Assembly (NCBI RefSeq): GCF_029227915.1
Contig: NC_079877.1
Span: forward strand, 8,990,001-9,054,000
DNA: 64,000 bases
DNA from: Hydractinia symbiolongicarpus
Taxonomy: Eukaryota; Cnidaria; Hydrozoa; Anthoathecata; Hydractiniidae
Direction: 5' to 3'
Shown here: positions 29,380 through 39,034 of the stretch, piece by piece
Numbering within the stretch: the first letter of the stretch is position 1
Layout of the letters: the number at the start of each line of letters is the position of its first letter
The notes under the pieces: generated by a model
Database searches by the model: none
Told to the model about the DNA's origin: nothing
What the model saw: only the letters and a program-made list of their open reading frames with translations
Position numbers and translations under genes: made by a program

Positions 29380-29486
29380 TAACAATTATTTGGTACGATG
29401 GTGAACTAACTTTCACCACAATGTCTTGTCGAAAGAGGATGAATAACGTAACATTTGCGGAGTGGCAAAGGCGAAGCAAACTTGAT

Positions 29487-29559
29487 GGGGAACTAGCTCA
29501 GATGGTAGAGCGCTCGCTTAGCATGCGAGAGGTACCGGGATCGATGCCCGGGTTCTCCA
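29487..29559 (+). tRNA. trnA-AGC: tRNA-Ala(AGC), unit A
   Basis: Consensus copy. Confidence 0.96.
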
Positions 29560-29627
29560 ATGCCTTTTCCATAGGCGTAAAATAAAAGAAATTTGCGCAG
29601 AGCAATTTGCAGCAGCGTTCGTGTCAT

Positions 29628-29743
29628 GTCGGGATGGCCGAGCGGTCTAAGGCGCCAGACTCAAGACAAAATGTTCTTCCACTCATCGCGTGGAGAATTC
29701 TGGTCCTCGAATGAGGGCGTGGGTTCGAATCCCACTTCCGACA
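29628..29743 (+). tRNA. trnL-CAA: tRNA-Leu(CAA) with intron, unit A
   Basis: Consensus copy. Confidence 0.96.
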
Positions 29744-29784
29744 ACTTTTCCCTGCCACACAAAATTTTAGGCCTAAAATGCAAG

Positions 29785-29878
29785 TCCACCGAGCCGGATT
29801 TGAACCAGCGACCTAAGGATGCCTGAGTGGTATAAGTTCGTCTACAGTCCTCCGCTCTACCAACTGAGCTATCGGTGG
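29785..29878 (-). tRNA. trnY-GTA: tRNA-Tyr(GTA) with intron, unit A
   Basis: Consensus copy. Confidence 0.95.
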
Positions 29879-29971
29879 ATGTAGCATCGTACAGTTCTTG
29901 TGCAGGACTATGCAGGTCATGTCACGTTTGTAGTATGACGTGGTTTTTAAAATGATGCGATAGCTCGCACG

Positions 29972-30043
29972 TAGCAGAGGGTGGTTTCGATCCACCGACC
30001 TCTGGGTTATGGGCCCAGCACGCTTCCTCTGCGCCACTCTGCT
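29972..30043 (-). tRNA. trniM-CAT: Initiator tRNA-Met(CAT), unit A
   Basis: Consensus copy. Confidence 0.96.
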
Positions 30044-30131
30044 GAAGGTAGGTAAGCTGAAATGTGTCTGATGTAAGGTGTAGTTTAGTATTGCGAACAG
30101 CACTCGAACTATGACCTTTTTACCATTTCCA

Positions 30132-30204
30132 GGGGGATTAGCTCACATGGTAGAGCGCTCGCTTTGCATGCGAGAGGTACCGGGATCGATGCCCGGATCC
30201 TCCA
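30132..30204 (+). tRNA. trnA-TGC: tRNA-Ala(TGC), unit A
   Basis: Consensus copy. Confidence 0.96.
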
Positions 30205-30463
30205 AGACGATGTTTTTAATTTATTTATTTTTATACTAATTTCAGTAGTTGCCAATGGTCATAAGAGGATTTATGATGCTCCTAAGATTACCTGGTATTA
30301 ATAATAATAATAATAATACTAAACCGCGCTGCATATGTCTAGAGCATTTCTTGCTGTTTAATTTCGCATTGACAGTATACACAGTTTCAGCTTTTAACAT
30401 GATCGACCGTGTGGCATTCGGGCATTGACGCCATCGCGAACATATTATTTAAATATGAACTCG

Positions 30464-30535
30464 TCCTCGGTAGTATAGTGGTAAGTATCCCCGCCTGTCA
30501 CGCGGGAGACCGGGGTTCGATTCCCCGCCGGGGAG
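30464..30535 (+). tRNA. trnD-GTC: tRNA-Asp(GTC), unit B
   Basis: Consensus copy. Confidence 0.96.
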
Positions 30536-30608
30536 GTTCTTTTTATCTTGTCAATGTTTCGTTTCACGTCAGTAGCGTTCGCGGGACTGTCCGGGAATAC
30601 AGATTTAC

Positions 30609-30681
30609 GCCCGGTTAGCTCAGTCGGTAGAGCATCAGACTTTTAATCTGAGGGTCGCGGGTTCGAGTCCCTCATCGGGCG
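30609..30681 (+). tRNA. trnK-TTT: tRNA-Lys(TTT), unit B
   Basis: Consensus copy. Confidence 0.96.
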
Positions 30682-30788
30682 TAACAATTATTTGGTACGA
30701 TGGTGAACTAACTTTCACCACAATGTCTTGTCGAAAGAGGATGAATAACGTAACATTTGCGGAGTGGCAAAGGCGAAGCAAACTTGAT

Positions 30789-30861
30789 GGGGAACTAGCT
30801 CAGATGGTAGAGCGCTCGCTTAGCATGCGAGAGGTACCGGGATCGATGCCCGGATCCTTCA
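30789..30861 (+). tRNA. Chimeric tRNA-Ala(AGC/TGC), unit B
   Basis: Same chimera as at 28830, with a further C71 to T (ATCCTTC), so the acceptor stem now has two mismatches and an extra G:U. It is probably non-functional. Leu, Tyr and iMet are missing from this 657-bp unit. Confidence 0.82.
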
Positions 30862-31120
30862 AGACGATGTTTTTAATTTATTTATTTTTATACTAATTTC
30901 AGTAGTTGCCAATGGTCATAAGAGGATTTATGATGCTCCTAAGATTACCTGGTATTAATAATAATAATAATAATACTAAACCGCGCTGCATATGTCTAGA
31001 GCATTTCTTGCTGTTTAATTTCGCATTGACAGTATACACAGTTTCAGCTTTTAACATGATCGACCGTGTGGCATTCGGGCATTGACGCCATCGCGAACAT
31101 ATTATTTAAATATGAACTCG

Positions 31121-31192
31121 TCCTCGGTAGTATAGTGGTAAGTATCCCCGCCTGTCACGCGGGAGACCGGGGTTCGATTCCCCGCCGGGGAG
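31121..31192 (+). tRNA. trnD-GTC: tRNA-Asp(GTC), unit C
   Basis: Consensus copy. Confidence 0.96.
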
Positions 31193-31265
31193 GTTCTTTT
31201 TATCTTGTCAATGTTTCGTTTCACGTCAGTAGCGTTCGCGGGACTGTCCGGGAATACAGATTTAC

Positions 31266-31338
31266 GCCCGGTTAGCTCAGTCGGTAGAGCATCAGACTCT
31301 TAATCTGAGGGTCGCGGGTTCGAGTCCCTCATCGGGCG
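31266..31338 (+). tRNA. trnK-CTT: tRNA-Lys(CTT), unit C, anticodon switch
   Basis: Identical to the array Lys gene except T to C at 31299. The loop becomes CTCTTAA and the anticodon CTT (reads AAG) instead of TTT (reads AAA/AAG). The amino acid is unchanged and the body is intact. Confidence 0.93.
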
Positions 31339-31445
31339 TAACAATTATTTGGTACGATGGTGAACTAACTTTCACCACAATGTCTTGTCGAAAGAGGATG
31401 AATAACGTAACATTTGCGGAGTGGCAAAGGCGAAGCAAACTTGAT

Positions 31446-31518
31446 GGGGAACTAGCTCAGATGGTAGAGCGCTCGCTTAGCATGCGAGAGGTACCGGGAT
31501 CGATGCCCGGGTTCTCCA
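31446..31518 (+). tRNA. trnA-AGC: tRNA-Ala(AGC), unit C
   Basis: Consensus copy. Confidence 0.96.
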
Positions 31519-31586
31519 ATGCCTTTTCCATAGGCGTAAAATAAAAGAAATTTGCGCAGAGCAATTTGCAGCAGCGTTCGTGTCAT

Positions 31587-31702
31587 GTCGGGATGGCCGA
31601 GCGGTCTAAGGCGCCAGACTCAAGACAAAATGTTCTTCCACTCATCGCGTGGAGAATTCTGGTCCTCGAATGAGGGCGTGGGTTCGAATCCCACTTCCGA
31701 CA
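31587..31702 (+). tRNA. trnL-CAA: tRNA-Leu(CAA) with intron, unit C
   Basis: Consensus copy. Confidence 0.96.
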
Positions 31703-31743
31703 ACTTTTCCCTGCCACACAAAATTTTAGGCCTAAAATGCAAG

Positions 31744-31837
31744 TCCACCGAGCCGGATTTGAACCAGCGACCTAAGGATGCCTGAGTTGTATAAGTTCGT
31801 CTACAGTCCTCCGCTCTACCAACTGAGCTATCGGTGG
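31744..31837 (-). tRNA. trnY-GTA: tRNA-Tyr(GTA) with intron, unit C
   Basis: One plus-strand G to T at 31788, inside the intron. Confidence 0.95.
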
Positions 31838-31930
31838 ATGTAGCATCGTACAGTTCTTGTGCAGGACTATGCAGGTCATGTCACGTTTGTAGTATGACGT
31901 GGTTTTTAAAATGATGCGATAGCTCGCACG

Positions 31931-32002
31931 TAGCAGAGGGTGGTTTCGATCCACCGACCTCTGGGTTATGGGCCCAGCACGCTTCCTCTGCGCCACTCTG
32001 CT
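31931..32002 (-). tRNA. trniM-CAT: Initiator tRNA-Met(CAT), unit C
   Basis: Consensus copy. Confidence 0.96.
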
Positions 32003-32090
32003 GAAGGTAGGTAAGCTGAAATGTGTCTGATGTAAGGTGTAGTTTAGTATTGCGAACAGCACTCGAACTATGACCTTTTTACCATTTCCA

Positions 32091-32163
32091 GGGGGATTAG
32101 CTCACATGGTAGAGCGCTCGCTTTGCATGCGAGAGGTACCGGGATCGATGCCCGGATCCTCCA
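32091..32163 (+). tRNA. trnA-TGC: tRNA-Ala(TGC), unit C (last array gene)
   Basis: Consensus copy. Confidence 0.96.
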
Positions 32164-32979
32164 AGACGATGTTTTTAATTTATTTATTTTTATACTAATT
32201 TCAGTAGTTGCCAATGGTCATAAGAGGATTTATGATGCTCCTAAGATTACCTGGTATTAATAATAATAATAATAATACTAAACCGCGCTGCATATGTCTA
32301 GAGCATTTCTTGCTGTTTAATTTCGCATTGACAGTATGATCACGTAACCTAAAACCTGAAGACCTTAAGTCTATAATTGGACAAGTGAACTTTGACAAGT
32401 TCAATTGGCGCCTTTAATTATGTGTATTTGGTTGCGTTACGCTTGTGGTACATACAAGAATTGCAGCACTTTTGAATTTAAGTATATAATACGGAGAACG
32501 ATTGATGTAACTTCGTACTCTTTCACATTCTTGCAGTTGGCTTGGTCCTTTTCCTTTTAAAATATACAAAGGATCTTGGGTTGAATTCTGAAGTTGTTGC
32601 TCAGGGGTGAGGGGAGTTTATCATGTGTTTAATCAATTATTAATTGATCAATACATACCCATGCTCTGTATGAGATCAACAATGCTTCCCGATGGTGAAA
32701 GTAAACTATCTAAAAAATATTATTGTGCATATATTTATACGGTAGTTTCATATCATGCATAATGTTTACAAAAATATGCTCAACTCATTTTGCACATATT
32801 TTCTCGAAGGTGTGAAGGATATAACACCTCTAAAAAGGCTTTTTCCAGAAAAAAGGGATGTTCCAAATATTTTTATGGAATATAAAATATGTCATTCGAA
32901 AGAGAATTTTTTTTTCTATATGTCATGAATTTTTTGCAAAAAACCTAAAAAAAAATTGTTTCCTGTACAGTAACCTTAA

Positions 32980-33620
32980 AGGCTGAAATACACGGTCAGT
33001 TTAAAATGATCATTTTAAAATGACTGGTGTTTTTCGTCATTTTAAAATGATGGAACACTTGAATACATGAGTAATTTTGAAATGATAGAATTTGTAAATA
33101 AAAGTTCTTTACACTATGGACTCTGAAGAGGAATGTGCTGCAGCAGTTGTTATAATTACCATTCTTTCAAAAAGAAAAAAACGCAGAAGAAATAGATCTC
33201 ATAAACTGTCAAAGTTACGTTTCACAGACTTTCTTCTTCTCCCCATGCACTTATAAAATTCTCAGTTGATTCCGTTTTCTGCGCTTTAGTTCCCATCTTG
33301 AAAATTATTCTTGTAATATATTAAATTTGTACTCGAAAAAAATTGAAAATTACTATCTTCTATACTCCTTCTGTTTATACAAAAATAATTGAAATATACT
33401 CAAAAAACTCAATGGCGTCATAGTAAAACAATTCCGTCTAGCAATTTCTATGCAGAAGTTCAGCATTTTAAAATGATAAACTTCAAACATGTTTAAATGA
33501 TCATTTTAAAATGATCATTTAAAATGACTGGTGTTTTTCGTCATTTTTTGTGAAATATACGGTCAGTTTAAAATGATCATTTTAAAATGATCATTTTAAA
33601 CTTACCGTGTATTTCAGCCT
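32980..33620. mobile_element. PIF/Harbinger-like MITE, 641 bp
   Basis: Long terminal inverted repeats begin AGGCTGAAATACACGGT, about 44 bp with one mismatch, and consist largely of TTTAAAATGATCATTTTAAA-type palindromes. The flanks are TAA and TCA, an imperfect 3-bp duplication. Inside, an ATG at 33116 opens a 40-odd-residue frame starting MDSEEECAAAVV, then KRKKRRRNR. This resembles the acidic and basic start of HARBI1-like nucleases, then stops. It is non-autonomous. Confidence 0.78.
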
Positions 33621-34607
33621 TCACTCCATCTCAAATCCTAATTTACACAAATATGAAAAACTAAACCTGATCAAAACTGCGAAAGCATATCTACTCAATC
33701 GGGTAACAACAGATAGCAATATTTCGGAATTTGAAGTATGTTTAAGCCAATCTAAGGGGCCGAAAGTTTAAAAAAAATTTTCACCCGTCGGCCCCAGCCA
33801 TGGTCGGACTGCTGTAATACTGAATAATTTAGCCCCTCCACTTTCAAAATTGCCCCACCGGCCCTGTTGCTATATAGTTGCTAGCGTAAAAACCGATTTT
33901 ATACATGTTTTCTGCCAAAAATAACGTATAAAATATGTATAAAATAAGTGTTTTTTTTTTTTAAAATACTTAGGTTGACTTAGTCTTTGATGTTGGTTTT
34001 GTTTTATAACGTTCTTTAAAAGTTTTACGTTTTTTATACGATCTATTTCATATTTTATACATTTTATACAATCTATTTTTCACTCGGCAATACCTTCCGT
34101 CTTGAAGTATTAAGACATATTTGGTGTGACCCATTTTAAGGAAGAACTAAACACAAAAACTTTTGATTTTTGATATATTTTTGATATACCTTCAATATGT
34201 CTTATTTTACCCCAAAGTGCAGTACTCGATACACCGCAACGCAATGTATGATTCCTTGGGAATACATTAAGCAAGTATGGGAACTTATACGACTTCTTTT
34301 AACTTATATTTCATAACACAAACCAAAATTACGATTTTAATTGTTTTCTATGGAATAACCATGGAATGTTACTCCGTGAGAGTAAAGAAAATGCATTAAA
34401 ACTTTCAACATTCAAAAATATGTTTATATTTTTTGGGTACAGCAACGAGAAAGATGCTGAAGAAACTCAACCTTACCGATCGAAATGCTCAAGAATACTT
34501 TTCAAGAAAATAAAATATGTATTACTAAATAAAACTTAACCTTGATAGGCTTGAGATTTACCCTTGTGTCACCATGTTGACGAAAAAACTTGGCGGATTA
34601 TTGTACA

Positions 34608-35033
34608 CTAGTATTTAGTCGCGTGGAAGAATCCATTATAGATACCGAATAAAAAAACAGCGAAATTCATTGCTCTTTTTGTCAAAAACGCTTTGTTGTT
34701 AATTCCATTTAAGAGGGAATAAATAAAACCAATATGTTTCATATAACAGTAAACAATAGACACGCGCTTTACGGAATAATAAAAATTAATTACCCGTGAC
34801 TTTTGTGTAATAAAGTTTACATCATTACACAAAGGTTTTTATGAAAACAATAAAATAAATTAACCGTGACTTTTCAAAACAAAAATTTTAAATCAATTTG
34901 AAAAAGCACACAAAAGACAAAATAAAAATAAAATTTTAGCAAAAGTGGCATGTTACCGCGGCTGTTTCTTTAAAAAAACACACATCCACTTTGCCTGTTA
35001 CAGACACACGGAACTGGCGTATTATTATATAGA
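34608..35033 (-). mobile_element. Non-autonomous Helitron A
   Basis: Read on the minus strand, it starts TCTATATAATAATACGCC (TC at 35033-35032) and ends in a GGATTCTTCC-type hairpin, then CTAAATACTAG (CTAG at 34608-34611). This 5'-TC...hairpin...CTAG-3' layout with no target duplication is the Helitron signature. The element is 426 bp and lacks a Rep/helicase. Confidence 0.75.
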
Positions 35034-35180
35034 CTAGTAGATTAGGCCCGTGGAAAAATCCACTTAGGCAGAAAAACAATTGAAAAGTTCTGATTGTTGT
35101 ATGGGTCAAACAGACGCACAAGCCTTGTTTCTTTTCTGCTCAGGTAGTGATAGTGATCCATGATAAAATCAAAGCTACCT
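35034..35180 (-). mobile_element. 3' end of a second Helitron (B), directly abutting A
   Basis: CTAG at 35034-35037 touches the first base of Helitron A. On the minus strand it is preceded by a perfect GTGGATTTTTCCAC hairpin. The 5' end of this copy, and so its true length, was not identified. The right boundary given is arbitrary. Confidence 0.55.
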
Positions 35181-35615
35181 GTTCCGTCAAAATATAAAAA
35201 CTTAACGAGCCCTGGAGACGAGGTTCAGAATATAATTTTTTGAAGAAGGCAAAGTGCTTTTTTAAATAATAACTTCATATAAAATATCAATTATAAAACA
35301 TTACAAATCTGCAAAAGGATTATTTAGTGGCAACTCATTTCTCAAATGATTTTACATTCGTGTTATTACTACTGTTACATATATTGTCGTAACTCAATTA
35401 GTTTATGGAAATAAAATTTATATAAAAATTTATAATTTATAATTTATATAAAAAATTTAGACTAAAGTCCAAAAATTTCAAATACATGTGCAAATTACCA
35501 ACATTCATAATTAGTCACAAAAAATAATTTACTTATATCAATTTTTTTATATTCGGGTATACAAAATATCTATCGAAGTATACACTATTATTGTGGTATA
35601 CATTATCTTTATCTC

Positions 35616-35690
35616 TCTCTATTAATAACACTCGTATTCAGTCTATGAACAAAATAAGGTCGTGCTACGGACACACAAAATAACAAATGC
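35616..35690 (+). mobile_element. Helitron-like 5' terminus
   Basis: Starts TCTCTATTAATAACAC, then CGTATTCAGTC and GGACACACAAAATA. This aligns well with the minus-strand terminus near 24857 inside the transposon. No 3' end is identified. Confidence 0.4.
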
Positions 35691-37237
35691 AATATTAATT
35701 TTAACTAGTTTGTTTTAACTTCGTTGAATTTTAACGTCGGGGAAACCTTGGATTTTCCCATGGTTTCTGAGGATCGTTTTCATAAAATTGTTTTTAAAAT
35801 ACTTTTTTCGGATTCAGATCACATAAAACATATAAACTGAATCAAATTCATTCACTTTCTGTCAAAAGCTGTGACACATTAAAGAAAATAAACCTTAATG
35901 GCGATTTATAATTTCTTGAAGGCAAAAGTTTTTCAACGTTACTTAAAGTTACACATTCTAACAACTTTATAAAACAGAGAACACAAAATAATTTAAGGAT
36001 ACGGTAGACCCTCAGAGTTAATTTTTTTTCACGGATGTAACATGTATGCTTAGTTTCCAATAAGTTTTAGAAAAAATATATTATAAAAGTGTTATTTTGG
36101 TGGGATTAAACAGGAAAAATATATTTCTTTATAACATTATCTTTGATCTTGCATCTTGCACCGAATAAAAGGGACAAATTTAATTTTCTTTTAAATTAGA
36201 AATATAATTCACCATGCACACTATTATTAGCAAGCTATAAGTTATTCTTTATTTTTTTTATTTTTTTTTGTGAAGTTATACTGTTATACTTTTCCCTTTA
36301 CATACTGTTATTATAAAAATATTTTCTATTATCATCGTTTTTATTTGTACGTTTAGAAACCATGTTTCACATTTATCAACACAAATTTTTAACTTACTTT
36401 AATTTTATACCGAAAATGTTTCGACTCATCAATTATTAACAAGGTTAAAATTCCAATACTACACTTTTTCACAGGTACCAAAAGAAATGTTTAGAGCTTT
36501 TTTTCTCGAAACAAGAAATTCGGTCGATATATTGCGTGTTTGCGTTAATAACTCCCCTCCATTTCGTCAAAAACTAGCGAAACAATTTGTTTTGAAAGAG
36601 TTACACGTCTGGCTGCAAATTCTTGTGTTTTTTTATTTCGAAATTTGAATAATTACCGTGTCAGCTATCGTTGATTTATGTACTATTTTTATGTACTATT
36701 TTAGATAAAATGCATTATAACTTGAAAACGAATAATTATTTTGAAAAGATGTAGTAAGATATTGTAGAGCTGAATAAGAGCAATATAACGATGTATTTTT
36801 AAACGAAAAAAATTGATGGAGGGGTGTTACCAAAGCTTTAAGAAGGAAGGGTGTTTTTTTTGTTTGGAATTTTTTTCTCCATTCCAGTTTTTTTCACGAC
36901 TTTATTTTCTTATATACTCATATATACTCGTAGTGGATTTATCAATGTTTTATAATATATAAAAATGTTTATATATAAAAAAGAGATATGTTAAAGAGAT
37001 ATTTTGAATATACTGAACATGTGTCAAAAGCTCGATTAAAAACAAAAACTGGTAAATAATCATGAAGTTGTAAAAAGTTGGAGCTGGTAAAAGCCGTATC
37101 GAATTTAATGCAAATACATATTGTACATCGATGCAGTTGCACAACTTGTTTTTAAAATAGAATTCTTTCTATCTCTACAACAGTCGCACAAAAATTGTAA
37201 CGCATTTTAATGGAAATCAAGCTTTTAAACAATAAAA

Positions 37238-39034
37238 TTAAGCGCTTTTTCTCTTTACACGAAAATGTAACCAAATATGAGCAATCATAGCAACTGAATG
37301 AAATCGGAAGAAAATAATAATTGGATACAAAAACTTTGCAAAAAGATTCCATGTACTCTTTGACCAATAAGCCGAAGAAACGCTGTAAGTTCTCTTCAAA
37401 TCATTTCTTAATTCAAAAAATGAATCAGTAACCCAAAAAGCAAAGTTTACAAACAGTAACAGTATTAGCCATTGTCCTATGCGAGCAGCTGATTTTAACT
37501 TTTTCCTTTCTTGTTGTTCTGTCTCCACTGGTAGATCTGACGAATGTCGCCGTGTACTCATAGCAGAAAAGCGAGCTCGATCATAAGAGTGTGCTTCTAA
37601 CAGGAAATATGTTTGCAAAAGAACTGACATTACATTAATGGTGCTCAGGACTCCTAATAAAACTTTTATTTCAGTTGTATGTTTTAAGATATCTTCTCCC
37701 GTGTATTCAAGAACACGACGCAGTTTGTCGTGACTTATCTCTTCAGAAACCGAGAAGATAACAGTGATTAAAAAGGGTAAGAAGCCGCACGGACCTGTTA
37801 TTAGCAACAAGTAATCATCGATTTTGTATTTTCTTGTTTGTGGATTTTTATTGTGATACGTTTTAAGTTCATAGAGAACTATACTAGAACACATTATAAT
37901 TAAGATATGCATAATGATTTGCATGTAATAACTAAATCGAATATCATAAATAAAATGCTTCTTGTCACCAAGGCTCCACGAAGATATGACTAAAAGCAAG
38001 GCAACAAAAATACCAACCAACAAACCAGGATCAGATCTGTATATTTTAGAATCGTCTCTTTGAACAACATCGACAGCTCCATAATTGTATTTTCTCCTGC
38101 CATCACTTCTTTGTTGCGAAATTGTTAAATTCAGCGGGCATATTGAATATAATAAAGATGCAGCCAATAAACTAAATTCTAAAATAAAGGGCTGCAAAAC
38201 CTCGCTCATATATCTTGCCGTTGCATACACTGTATCATTAGGTGTCGATGTACAACTGATATTATATTCACCTGAGTGTGTCCCTTCTTCGGTATCTCCT
38301 GATAATATTCCAGTTTCTTGGCACAAAAATGTAAACCATATGTTAAAATTAGTTGCTATAAGATGTACAACTAAAACTTTAAATACAAGTTGGTACTTTC
38401 TTTGTATTTTTACGCCAGTGAATATTTGCAAAAAAATCAGCTGCAGCGACGTGAAGATTATTCTTGAAGAATGAAATATGAATTTGTTTACATATTTATC
38501 ACGGTCTATATTAGTTCCCAAGCTGCAATGAAAAACTGTTGCAATGGAAAATAAATCAATCAAAAAATTACCAGTGGCAAATACATAAGCATTGCCTATT
38601 AGGTATTTGGAAACTGTTTCCTCGTGATGTTCATCGTGATCATCCACACTTTTTTTAATAAAATTTAAGTTATTACGATTTCCAATGGCTGCTGACATTC
38701 CAATTATGCCAATGGTAATAAACGTAAACAACACCCAATATGTAGATACAAAGACTAAATTTGATAAGCTGGATGTGTATTGTGCGATAACAAATATCAC
38801 ACCAATAAAAAATATCAAAGCAGCCCAAAAAAATGCAATTATATTTTCTGTGCTTGGACTTAGAGAATTAATAAATTGCAGAAGGATTGTGGCACAAGTT
38901 CTTACTTGAGTTAGAAAGCTAGGTCGAGAAATGCCAAGTGGGGGGACTGATGCTTCTTTTGAACCGGTATCACTTTCAATATTTCCCATCAAGTCTTCTT
39001 CTTCACCATTTCCTGTCACAAAATTATCAGCCAT
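37238..39034 (-). CDS. Otop: Otopetrin-family proton channel
   Basis: 598 aa, a single open frame on the minus strand starting MADNFVTGNGEEED. Otopetrins are plasma-membrane, zinc-sensitive proton channels with twelve membrane segments in two related halves. Here I count about twelve hydrophobic segments, near residues 60-85, 92-117, 150-170, 190-210, 215-240, 283-304, 335-357, 368-390, 404-427, 452-478, 512-535 and 558-590. Family-like signatures are HLIATNFNIWFTFLCQETG in segment 5 (with its acidic residue), FILEFSLLAASLLYS in segment 6, NFAFWVTDSF in segment 11 and the FFRFHSVAMIAHIW ending in segment 12. The acidic N-terminus and the Asp/His-rich loop DDHDEHHEE near residue 130 are cytosolic or loop features. 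The length is normal for the family. The coding region seems intronless, and a 5'UTR intron upstream is possible. The paralogue number cannot be assigned. Confidence 0.88.
   Translation of the reverse strand: MADNFVTGNGEEEDLMGNIESDTGSKEASVPPLGISRPSFLTQVRTCATILLQFINSLSPSTENIIAFFWAALIFFIGVIFVIAQYTSSLSNLVFVSTYWVLFTFITIGIIGMSAAIGNRNNLNFIKKSVDDHDEHHEETVSKYLIGNAYVFATGNFLIDLFSIATVFHCSLGTNIDRDKYVNKFIFHSSRIIFTSLQLIFLQIFTGVKIQRKYQLVFKVLVVHLIATNFNIWFTFLCQETGILSGDTEEGTHSGEYNISCTSTPNDTVYATARYMSEVLQPFILEFSLLAASLLYSICPLNLTISQQRSDGRRKYNYGAVDVVQRDDSKIYRSDPGLLVGIFVALLLVISSWSLGDKKHFIYDIRFSYYMQIIMHILIIMCSSIVLYELKTYHNKNPQTRKYKIDDYLLLITGPCGFLPFLITVIFSVSEEISHDKLRRVLEYTGEDILKHTTEIKVLLGVLSTINVMSVLLQTYFLLEAHSYDRARFSAMSTRRHSSDLPVETEQQERKKLKSAARIGQWLILLLFVNFAFWVTDSFFELRNDLKRTYSVSSAYWSKSTWNLFAKFLYPIIIFFRFHSVAMIAHIWLHFRVKRKSA

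Larger units (their letters stand above)
28527..32337. repeat. Tandem tRNA-gene array, right block and array boundary
   Basis: Holds the remainder of split unit 17 (to 28963, internally deleted), full unit A (28964-30265), short unit B (30266-30922, 657 bp), full unit C (30923-32224) and a 113-bp partial unit from 32225. Homology stops abruptly at about 32337 in the leading spacer (ACAGTAT, then GATCACG), which marks the right edge of the array. Confidence 0.95.
32338..37237. other. AT-rich intergenic region with transposon remnants
   Basis: No supported host gene. It contains the PIF/Harbinger-like MITE (32980-33620) and a Helitron cluster (34608-35037 and near 35616), each listed separately. 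The rest is A/T-rich sequence without recognisable coding or RNA signals. Confidence 0.6.

Noticed and set aside
33920-34075. Inverted GTATAAAAT-type repeats
   Set aside because: Low-complexity A/T sequence. The match is short and could be chance.
38085-38474. 129-codon plus-strand frame
   Set aside because: It is the antisense shadow of the otopetrin gene.
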